Translations under genes and position numbers: made by a program | Assembly: GCF_024169655.1 (NCBI RefSeq) | Contig: NZ_JALJWV010000001.1 | Span: 5,066,001 to 5,130,000, forward strand | Direction: 5' to 3' | Origin: Pseudomonas marginalis | GTDB lineage: Bacteria; Pseudomonadota; Gammaproteobacteria; Pseudomonadales; Pseudomonadaceae | DNA length: 64,000 nt | The notes under the pieces: model-generated | Seen by the model: the letters and a program-made list of their open reading frames with translations, nothing else | What the model was told of the DNA's origin: nothing | The model's database searches: none | In this document: positions 1 to 6,753 of the stretch, piece by piece | Position numbering within the stretch: position 1 is the first letter of the stretch | Layout: each line of letters begins with the position of its first letter

Positions 1-87
1 CATTTGCTGATTGGTGACAAGGCCTCGGGCTTGAGTGAAGCGTTGGAGCGCCTGGTCAGCGGCCATGAGATCGGCGTCAAGGTTTAA
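1..87 (+). CDS. C-terminal end of an unrecognised protein (partial)
   Basis: Frame 1 is open from the window edge to a TAA at 85-87 and encodes the last 28 residues of a protein ending SGHEIGVKV. The codon use is GC-rich and looks chromosomal. Too little is present to identify a family. The gene converges with the purL transcript coming from the other side, and a REPIN and a terminator separate the two. The call as a real gene rests only on the open frame and on the intergenic REPIN placed immediately after its stop. Confidence 0.5.
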   Translation, partial: HLLIGDKASGLSEALERLVSGHEIGVKV

Positions 88-106
88 GAGATGTAGTGGC
101 TGTTCT

Positions 107-202
107 GGCCGCAATCGCGGGCAAGCCCCCTCCCACATTTGACCGAGTTCCAACGCTGGAATGCGGGTAAATGTGGGAGGGGGCTTGCCCGCGATTGCGG
201 CC
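107..202. repeat. REPIN (two inverted REP units)
   Basis: Two REP units face each other. The left one reads gcaatcgcgggcaagccccc and the right one is its near-perfect reverse complement, separated by an unrelated spacer around 145-170. The outer arms ggccgcaatcgcggg / cgcgattgcggcc pair perfectly. It lies between two convergent genes, the usual position for these mobile non-autonomous repeats. Confidence 0.85.
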
Positions 203-213
203 TCCCAGACAAC

Positions 214-250
214 AAAAAACCCACTGACCCAACAGGCCCAGCGGGTTTCT
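214..250 (-). terminator. Rho-independent terminator of the purL / yqfO-like transcript
   Basis: Read on the minus strand, AAACCCGCTG pairs with CAGTGGGTTT (one G-U pair) and is followed by a T run. It sits just after the stop of the YqfO-like gene, so it would end the purL transcript. Confidence 0.8.
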
Positions 251-269
251 TGCTCATGCAATCAACGAA

Positions 270-581
270 TCAAAAATCCGCCAACTGCCATACCTCATAC
301 GCCGGTGTCTCATAGGGATGGCTCAGCTTCAACGCAGCCACAACAGCCACAATCAACGCATCCGCCACCACCAGCTCCACCTTCCACTCTTCAACCACTT
401 CAACCTGGCCGACTTGCCCGAGAAACGGCTGGCTGCCGTCCAACGCGCGGAATTGGCCCTGGCCCAGCACCTGCCAGGCGCAGCTGTCGTAGTCGCCGAT
501 GCGCCCGCCGCCGGCTGCGAAGACGGCGGCTTTCACCGTCTCCACGTGGCTCGCGGGCACAAAGAAAGCGAGCTTGTACAC
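270..581 (-). CDS. YqfO/NIF3-like small protein
   Basis: A 103-residue cytosolic protein starting MYKLAFFVPASHVE. It has a GGGRIGDYDSCAW stretch near residues 24-36 and ends with SHPYETPAYEVW. This matches the stand-alone PII/CutA-like domain that is inserted in Bacillus YqfO (NIF3 family); the pseudomonad orthologue sits next to purL in P. aeruginosa. Its biochemical role is not established. The start codon is GTG. Only four bases separate it from the purL stop, so it is very probably co-transcribed and perhaps translationally coupled. The strong terminator at 214-250 follows it. Confidence 0.85.
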   Translation of the reverse strand: MYKLAFFVPASHVETVKAAVFAAGGGRIGDYDSCAWQVLGQGQFRALDGSQPFLGQVGQVEVVEEWKVELVVADALIVAVVAALKLSHPYETPAYEVWQLADF

Positions 582-585
582 CGCC

Positions 586-3500
586 TTAGTTCACCCACAC
601 GCGAGCGTTGCGGAACATGCGCATCCACGCGCCGTCTTCGTTCCACTCTTCCGGGCGCCACGAGTTCTGCACGGCACGGAATACACGCTCCGGGTGCGGC
701 ATCATGATAGTCACGCGACCGTCGCGGCTAGTGAGGCCGGTGATCCCGCGCGGCGAGCCGTTCGGGTTGGCCGGGTAGCTTTCGGTGACCTTGCCGTGGT
801 TGTCGACGAAACGCATGGCCACGCAGCCGGACACGTCGGCTTCGAGCAAGGCTTCTTCGCTGGCGAACTCGGCATGGCCCTCACCGTGGGCGATAGCGAT
901 TGGCATACGCGAACCGGCCATGCCGTGCAGGAAGATCGAGTTGGACTCCTGCACCTGCACCATGGCGACACGGGCTTCGAACTGCTCGGAACGGTTACGC
1001 ACGAAGTGCGGCCAGAACTCGCTGCCCGGGATCAGTTCGTGGAGGTTGGACATCATCTGGCAACCGTTGCACACACCCAGGGTGAAGCTGTCGTTGCGCT
1101 CGAAGAAGCCCTGGAACGCGTCGCGGGCACGGCTGTTGAACAGGGCCGACTTGGCCCAGCCTTCACCGGCACCCAGCACGTCGCCGTAGGAGAAACCGCC
1201 GCAGGCCACCAGACCTTTGAACTCGTTGAGGTCGACGCGACCGGCGAGGATATCGCTCATGTGCACGTCGATCGCATTGAAGCCGGCACGGTCGAATGCG
1301 GCCGCCATTTCCACCTGGCCGTTGACGCCCTGCTCACGCAGTACGGCAACCTGTGGACGAATGCCTTTCTTGATGTACGGCGCGGCGATGTCCTGGTTGA
1401 CGTCGAAGCTGAGCTTGGTGCTCAGACCCGGGTTGTCTTCTTCCAGGATCACGTCGAATTCCTGCTCGGCGCAGTCGGCGTTATCACGCAGGCGCTGGAT
1501 CTGGTAGCTGGTCTCGGCCCACTGGCGTTGCAGCAGACGGCGCTGGCCTTCGAACACGGTGTCGCCGTTGAAGACGATGTCGATCTGACCGTTGTTGATC
1601 GGCTGGCCGATCACCGCCACGCAATCGCCCAGGCCGGCGGCGCTGAACTGTGCCAATACGTTTGGCGTCGCGTCCTGGCGCACCTGGATCACCGCACCCA
1701 GTTCTTCGTTGAACAGGATGCCGTTGAGTTCAGAGGCGTCCTCGGCAACGCTGTCGAGCACCAGGTTCAAGCCGCAGTGACCGGCGAAGGCCATCTCGAC
1801 CACGCTGGTCAACAGACCACCGTCGGAACGGTCGTGGTAAGCCAGCAGGTGGCCGTCGGCGTTGAGGCCCTGGATCACCGCGAAGAAGGCTTTCAGGTCT
1901 TCGGCGTCGTCGACGTCCGGCGCGTGTTTGCCGAGCTTGCCATGGGTTTGCGCGAGGATCGAGGCGCCCATGCGGTTCTGGCCACGGCCCAGGTCGATCA
2001 GGATCAGATCGGTGGTGCCCTTGTCCATGCGCAGTTGCGGGGTCAGGGTCTGGCGGATGTCGGTGACCGGCGCGAAACCGGTGACGATCAACGACAGCGG
2101 CGAGGTGACACTCTTGTCCACGCCGTCATCGTTCCAACGGGTGGCCATGGACATGGAGTCCTTGCCCACCGGAATGGTGATCCCCAGTTCCGGGCACAGC
2201 TCCATGCCGACAGCCTTGACGGTGTCGTACAAGCGCGCGTCTTCGCCGGGGTGACCGGCAGCGGACATCCAGTTGGCCGACAACTTGATGTCGGACAGCT
2301 TGCCGATACGGGACGCGGCGATGTTGGTGAGGGTTTCACCAATGGCCATGCGGCCCGACGCCGGAGCGTCCAGCAGGGCCAGCGGCGTGCGCTCGCCCAT
2401 GGCCATGGCTTCACCGGTGTAGACGTCGAAGCTGGTGGCGGTGACGGCAACGTCGGCCACCGGCACTTGCCACGGGCCGACCATTTGGTCACGGGCAACC
2501 AGGCCGGTGATGGTGCGGTCGCCGATGGTGATCAGGAAACTTTTGCTCGCGACCGCCGGGTGGTGCAGCACGCGTTCGATGCTGTCGGCCAATTCCAGTG
2601 TGCTTGGGTCGAAGTCATCGCCCAGCTCCGCTTCACGTACCGCCGAACGGTGCATGCGCGGGGCCTTGCCCAGCAGCACTTCGAGCGGCATGTCCACCGG
2701 GCTGTTGCCGAAGTGGCTGTCGGTGACGGTCAGATGCGGCTCGGCTGTGGCTTCGCCGACCACGGCAAACGGGCAACGCTCACGTTCGCAGATGGCCTGG
2801 AAGCGCGCGAAGTCTGCAGGGCCGACGGCCAGGACGTAGCGCTCCTGGGATTCGTTGCTCCAGATTTCGTGCGGGGCCATGCCCGGCTCGTCGTTTGGAA
2901 TGTTGCGCAACTCGAAACGGCCGCCACGCTCGCCATCGTTGACCAGTTCCGGGAAGGCGTTGGACAAACCGCCGGCGCCGACGTCGTGGATGAAGCTGAT
3001 CGGGTTCTTGTCACCCAACTGCCAGCAACGGTCGATGACTTCCTGGCAGCGGCGCTCCATTTCTGGGTTTTCGCGCTGTACGGAAGCGAAGTCCAGGTCT
3101 GCCGAACTGGTGCCGGTGGCCATGGAGGAAGCCGCGCCGCCGCCCAGGCCGATCAACATCGCCGGGCCGCCGAGCACGATCAGCTTGGAGCCGACCAGGA
3201 TCTCGCCTTTCTTGACGTGTTCTTCACGGATGTTGCCCATGCCGCCGGCCAACATGATCGGCTTGTGGTAACCGCGCACTTCGTCGCCATGCGGGGTGGT
3301 GATCGACTGCTCGAAGGTACGGAAATAGCCGGTCAGCGCCGGACGGCCGAATTCGTTGTTGAACGCGGCGCCGCCCAGCGGGCCTTCGATCATGATGTCC
3401 AGCGCGGTGACGATGCGCTCCGGCTTGCCGTATGGCACTTCCCACGGCTGTACGAAGCCCGGGATCTGCAGGTTGGACACGGTGAAACCGGTCAACCCGG

Positions 3501-4482
3501 CCTTGGGCTTGGCGCCACGGCCGGTAGCACCTTCGTCGCGAATCTCACCGCCGGAACCGGTGGCTGCGCCCGGGAACGGGGCAATCGCGGTCGGGTGGTT
3601 GTGGGTCTCGACTTTCATCAGGATGTGTACCGGTTCCTGCACCGCGCCGTACTGGCGGGTTTCAGGGTCCGGGAAGAAACGACCGGCGACGCTGCCGACG
3701 ATGACCGAGGCGTTGTCCTTATAAGCCGACAGAACGCCTTCGCTGTGCATCACGTAGGTGTTCTTGATCATGCCGAACAGGCTTTTTTCCTGGCTTTCGC
3801 CGTCGATGTCCCAACTGGCGTTGAAGATCTTGTGACGGCAGTGCTCGGAGTTGGCCTGGGCGAACATCATCAGTTCGATGTCGTGCGGATTGCGCTTCAA
3901 GCCGTTGAAGGCGTTGACCAGATAATCGATCTCGTCTTCGGCCAGGGCCAGGCCCAGTTCGGTGTTGGCCTTCGCGAGGGCGGCGCGGCCACCGCCGAGC
4001 ACGTCAACCGCGGTCAGCGGCTTGGCCTCGGCGTGACTGAACAGAGCGCCGGCCTGTTCCAACTGGCTGACGATGATCTGGGTCATGCGGTCGTGCAGGC
4101 TGCTGGCGATCAGCTCGGCCTCGGCATCGCTGAACTGGCCCGCGACATAGAAGGCAATACCGCGTTCCAGGCGCTGGATTTTTTCCAGGCCGCAGTTGCG
4201 GGCGATATCGCTGGCCTTGCTCGACCAGGGCGAGATGGTGCCGAACCGCGGCAGAACCAGGAACAAGCGGCCGGTCGGCTCTTGAACGGGAACGCTTGGG
4301 CCGTACTTCAGAAGGCGTGCCAGCACTTGCTGTTCGTCGGCGGTCAAGACGCCGGTCACGTCGGCGAAGTGAGCAAATTCAGCATACAGGCCTGTAACAG
4401 CTGGAACCTTCTGGCTCAGTTGCTCAAGGAGTTTGCTGTGGCGAAAGGCAGAAAGGGCAGGAGCGCCGCGCAGGATCAACAT
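586..4482 (-). CDS. purL: Phosphoribosylformylglycinamidine synthase (FGAM synthetase)
   Basis: A 1298-residue single-chain PurL of the large proteobacterial type. It converts FGAR, glutamine and ATP to FGAM, the fourth step of purine synthesis, in the cytosol. The central synthetase domain carries KVETHNHPTAIAPFPGAATG and GLGGGAASSM. The C-terminal class I glutaminase domain has the nucleophile Cys1138 (GVCNGCQMM) and the His1263/Glu1265 pair (PHPERVFR), close to the positions in the E. coli enzyme. The start MLILRGAPALS is the conserved one. The gene is divergent from mltF and followed at four bases by the YqfO-like gene. No purine riboswitch could be recognised upstream. Confidence 0.98.
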   Translation of the reverse strand: MLILRGAPALSAFRHSKLLEQLSQKVPAVTGLYAEFAHFADVTGVLTADEQQVLARLLKYGPSVPVQEPTGRLFLVLPRFGTISPWSSKASDIARNCGLEKIQRLERGIAFYVAGQFSDAEAELIASSLHDRMTQIIVSQLEQAGALFSHAEAKPLTAVDVLGGGRAALAKANTELGLALAEDEIDYLVNAFNGLKRNPHDIELMMFAQANSEHCRHKIFNASWDIDGESQEKSLFGMIKNTYVMHSEGVLSAYKDNASVIVGSVAGRFFPDPETRQYGAVQEPVHILMKVETHNHPTAIAPFPGAATGSGGEIRDEGATGRGAKPKAGLTGFTVSNLQIPGFVQPWEVPYGKPERIVTALDIMIEGPLGGAAFNNEFGRPALTGYFRTFEQSITTPHGDEVRGYHKPIMLAGGMGNIREEHVKKGEILVGSKLIVLGGPAMLIGLGGGAASSMATGTSSADLDFASVQRENPEMERRCQEVIDRCWQLGDKNPISFIHDVGAGGLSNAFPELVNDGERGGRFELRNIPNDEPGMAPHEIWSNESQERYVLAVGPADFARFQAICERERCPFAVVGEATAEPHLTVTDSHFGNSPVDMPLEVLLGKAPRMHRSAVREAELGDDFDPSTLELADSIERVLHHPAVASKSFLITIGDRTITGLVARDQMVGPWQVPVADVAVTATSFDVYTGEAMAMGERTPLALLDAPASGRMAIGETLTNIAASRIGKLSDIKLSANWMSAAGHPGEDARLYDTVKAVGMELCPELGITIPVGKDSMSMATRWNDDGVDKSVTSPLSLIVTGFAPVTDIRQTLTPQLRMDKGTTDLILIDLGRGQNRMGASILAQTHGKLGKHAPDVDDAEDLKAFFAVIQGLNADGHLLAYHDRSDGGLLTSVVEMAFAGHCGLNLVLDSVAEDASELNGILFNEELGAVIQVRQDATPNVLAQFSAAGLGDCVAVIGQPINNGQIDIVFNGDTVFEGQRRLLQRQWAETSYQIQRLRDNADCAEQEFDVILEEDNPGLSTKLSFDVNQDIAAPYIKKGIRPQVAVLREQGVNGQVEMAAAFDRAGFNAIDVHMSDILAGRVDLNEFKGLVACGGFSYGDVLGAGEGWAKSALFNSRARDAFQGFFERNDSFTLGVCNGCQMMSNLHELIPGSEFWPHFVRNRSEQFEARVAMVQVQESNSIFLHGMAGSRMPIAIAHGEGHAEFASEEALLEADVSGCVAMRFVDNHGKVTESYPANPNGSPRGITGLTSRDGRVTIMMPHPERVFRAVQNSWRPEEWNEDGAWMRMFRNARVWVN

Positions 4483-4768
4483 CTTCGGGACAGCCTCGGG
4501 AAGGGGTGTGCTTTGAGGCCGTGCATTCTAGCGTAAACCGTCGTCAACGGCACCCGAAACGCTACCGCTGGCCGCTGCCGAACGTCAGTTGGCAGGGTTT
4601 GCACGGTATCGGGGCGTTATCCACGGCATTGGGCGCAGTTATTTTAACCGTCATAATCGCTCGCCAGGCCACGTTTCTGCGGGCTGCAGCACAGTTTCAG
4701 GGCGGCTAGCAGACAAGTCCCCTGCTGTCGAGATATGGCGCCGTGGGCCGTTTGCGTATACTGCGCAG
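4483..4768. promoter_or_regulatory. purL-mltF divergent intergenic region
   Basis: 286 bp without a supported gene that must hold both divergent promoters. On the plus strand a good -10 hexamer TATACT lies at 4757-4762, only six bases before the mltF ATG, with no clear -35 and no Shine-Dalgarno sequence before the ATG. No operator palindrome for PurR was recognised. Confidence 0.45.
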
Positions 4769-6229
4769 ATGTTCTCCCCAACTGCTTTACGCCCGCGATG
4801 CGCCAAATGGCTCATCGCCACCGGACTCTTCCTGATGCTCAGCGCCTGTGTTGATAAACCCAGCACGCTCGAGCGAATCAAGGAGGATGGCGTATTGCGG
4901 GTGATTACCCGGAACAGCCCGGCCACGTATTTCCAGGACCGCAACGGTGAAACCGGTTTCGAATACGAACTGGTCAAGCGCTTTGCCGACGACCTGGGGG
5001 TGAAACTGGAAATCGAGACCGCCGACAACCTCGACGACCTGTTCGGCCAGCTCGGCAAACCCAACGGCCCGGTGCTCGCCGCCGCCGGTTTGGTCAGCAG
5101 CGAGCGACGCAAGCAGCAGGTACGCTTCTCCCACTCGTACCTGGAAGTCACCCCGCAGATCATCTACCGCAACGGCCAGTCGCGCCCCACCAACGCGGCG
5201 GACCTGGCGGGCAAGAAGATCATGGTGCTCAAGGGCAGCACCCACGCCGAACAACTGGCGGAGCTTAAAAAGCAGAATCCTGCGATCGAATACGAAGAAT
5301 CCGACGCCGTTGAGGTGGTCGACCTGCTGCGCATGGTCGACGAGGGCCAGATCGACCTGACCCTGGTGGACTCCAACGAAGTGGCAATGAACCAGGTGTA
5401 CTTCCCCAACGTGCGCGTGGCGTTCGACCTCGGCAATGCCAGCAACCAGAGTTGGGCCGTGGCCGCCGGTGAAGACAACAGCCTGCTCAACGAGGTCAAC
5501 AGCTACCTGGACAAGGTCGGCAAGAACGGCACCTTGCAGCGCCTGAAAGATCGCTACTACGGGCACGTCGACGTGCTCGGCTACATGGGCGCCTACACCT
5601 TCGCCCAGCACTTGCAGCAACGCCTGCCCAAGTACGAGAGACACTTCAAGGCCTATGCCAAGGAAGAAAAGGTCGACTGGCGCCTGTTGGCCGCCATTGG
5701 CTATCAGGAATCACTCTGGCAACCCACGGTCACCTCCAAGACCGGCGTGCGCGGCCTGATGATGCTGACCCAGAACACCGCCCAGGCGATGGGCGTATCC
5801 AACCGTCTGGACGCCAAGCAAAGCATCATGGGCGGCGCCAAGTACCTGGCCAAGATCAAGGATGAGTTGGACGACGATATCGCCGAGCCGGACCGCACCT
5901 GGTTTGCCCTGGCGGCTTATAACGTGGGCACCGGGCATCTGGACGACGCACGCAAGCTGGCGCAGAAGGACGGCCTGAACCCGAACAAGTGGCTGGACGT
6001 GAAAAAGATGCTGCCACGCCTGTCGCAGAAGCAGTGGTACAGCAAGACCCGCTACGGCTATGCCCGGGGCGGCGAGCCGGTGCATTTTGTGGCGAACATC
6101 CGGCGCTACTACGACATCCTGACCTGGGTGACCCAGCCACAGCTGGAAGGCAACCAAGTGGTCGAAGGCAACCTGCATGTGCCTGGGGTGAACAAGACCA
6201 AGCCGCCGGAAGAGAACCCGCAGCTGTAA
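4769..6229 (+). CDS. mltF: Membrane-bound lytic murein transglycosylase F
   Basis: A 486-residue lipoprotein that cleaves peptidoglycan glycan strands non-hydrolytically at the inner face of the outer membrane. The start MFSPTALRPRC gives a signal peptide with lipobox LSAC, lipidated Cys27. Residues about 40-260 form a periplasmic solute-binding (SBP_bac_3) domain (VLRVITRNSPATYF, GFEYELVKRF). The C-terminal half is an SLT domain with the catalytic Glu in AAIGYQESLW and the conserved GLMMLTQNTA and AAYNVG motifs. An in-frame upstream extension to 4589 exists but would place about 60 polar residues before the signal peptide and is rejected. The ATG has no visible Shine-Dalgarno and lies at the predicted transcription start. 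Confidence 0.95.
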   Translation: MFSPTALRPRCAKWLIATGLFLMLSACVDKPSTLERIKEDGVLRVITRNSPATYFQDRNGETGFEYELVKRFADDLGVKLEIETADNLDDLFGQLGKPNGPVLAAAGLVSSERRKQQVRFSHSYLEVTPQIIYRNGQSRPTNAADLAGKKIMVLKGSTHAEQLAELKKQNPAIEYEESDAVEVVDLLRMVDEGQIDLTLVDSNEVAMNQVYFPNVRVAFDLGNASNQSWAVAAGEDNSLLNEVNSYLDKVGKNGTLQRLKDRYYGHVDVLGYMGAYTFAQHLQQRLPKYERHFKAYAKEEKVDWRLLAAIGYQESLWQPTVTSKTGVRGLMMLTQNTAQAMGVSNRLDAKQSIMGGAKYLAKIKDELDDDIAEPDRTWFALAAYNVGTGHLDDARKLAQKDGLNPNKWLDVKKMLPRLSQKQWYSKTRYGYARGGEPVHFVANIRRYYDILTWVTQPQLEGNQVVEGNLHVPGVNKTKPPEENPQL

Positions 6230-6240
6230 CACCACCGCCC

Positions 6241-6333
6241 AATGTGGGAGGGTGCTTGCCCCCGATAGCAGTGTGTCAGTCAGCTTGTCTATAACTGACC
6301 CACCGCCATCGGGAGCAAGCCCCCTCCCACATT
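6241..6333. repeat. REPIN downstream of mltF
   Basis: The left unit aatgtgggagggtgcttgcc and the right unit ggcaagc-type reverse complement ending cccctcccacatt are inverted, with tcagt...actga arms inside (cagtcag / ctgac). It separates convergent mltF and the trehalose PTS operon. The right unit overlaps the first copy of the 77-bp direct repeat. Confidence 0.8.
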
Positions 6334-6397
6334 TGAATCGCTACTGGCCTTGGAGGCCGCTGATCAGATGCACGATCCCACCCGCCAACACCATCAC
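6321..6397. repeat. 77-bp direct repeat, copy 1 (outside the gene)
   Basis: Identical over 77 bp to 6435-6511, with a period of 114 bp. It contains half a REP unit, the stop codon and the last 18 codons of the EIIB-like gene on the minus strand. Beyond the identical part weaker similarity continues: the minus frame reads AAVPGVMV against AGVSGVMV in the gene. It therefore looks like an old partial gene duplication with a recently homogenised core. Confidence 0.85.
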
Positions 6398-6434
6398 CCC
6401 CGGTACCGCAGCTGTAGACCCGATCATCCAGACA

Positions 6435-6511
6435 CCCCTCCCACATTTGAATCGCTACTGGCCTTGGAGGCCGCTGATCAGATGCACGATCCCACCCGCC
6501 AACACCATCAC
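6435..6511. repeat. 77-bp direct repeat, copy 2 (3' end of the EIIB-like gene)
   Basis: This is the functional copy, covering the end of the EIIB-like gene (…VMVLAGGIVHLISGLQGQ, stop) and a truncated REP half-unit cccctcccacattt. See the partner copy at 6321-6397. Confidence 0.85.
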
Positions 6512-6751
6512 TCCCGACACTCCCGCCGCTTTTAACGCCGCCGCATCCACCCGCGCCGCATCCAGCAGTTGCACGCGCACTCGCGTCAGCGCCACGCGTT
6601 GTTGCGACTTGAGGTTATCGGCGCCACCGAGGGCATTCAGCACATCGGCGGACAACAGGTTCTCCCCCGCTGGCACAGGCGCCGCGACGGTCTCGGCGAT
6701 CAAATCCGGGGTCAGGGCTTTCCAGAACGCCCGCTGCAATTTCTCGAACAT
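6455..6751 (-). CDS. Small PTS EIIB-like protein lacking the phosphocysteine
   Basis: A 98-residue protein. Its C-terminal two thirds (LGGADNLKSQQRVALTRVRV) align with the EIIB domain of the glucose/trehalose family (compare LGGRDNLEQAAHCVTRLRL in the EIIBC encoded at 12.5-13.9 kb). The phospho-accepting Cys is replaced by Ala54, so it should not carry phosphate. It starts two bases after the EIIA-HPr-EI stop and is the last gene of the trehalose PTS operon. A regulatory or structural role, or decay of a once active EIIB, are both possible. Its last codons are duplicated downstream. Confidence 0.75.
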   Translation of the reverse strand: MFEKLQRAFWKALTPDLIAETVAAPVPAGENLLSADVLNALGGADNLKSQQRVALTRVRVQLLDAARVDAAALKAAGVSGVMVLAGGIVHLISGLQGQ

Positions 6752-6753
6752 GC

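Noticed and set aside
499..4536. A 1345-codon open frame antisense to purL
   Set aside because: It lies opposite a certain gene, has no domain motif and repeats of His/Val/Ala typical of reverse reading of GC-rich codons. Similar long shadows occur opposite guaA, guaB, leuA, der, hisS, hscA and secD.
4483..4768. Possible purine riboswitch or PurR site upstream of purL
   Set aside because: No aptamer-like conserved core or operator palindrome could be recognised; the sequence is only a plain divergent promoter region.
6241..6511. Short repeats after mltF considered as a CRISPR array
   Set aside because: Only two copies of a 77-bp repeat, one of which is the 3' end of a gene; the rest is a REPIN. 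No cas genes are present.
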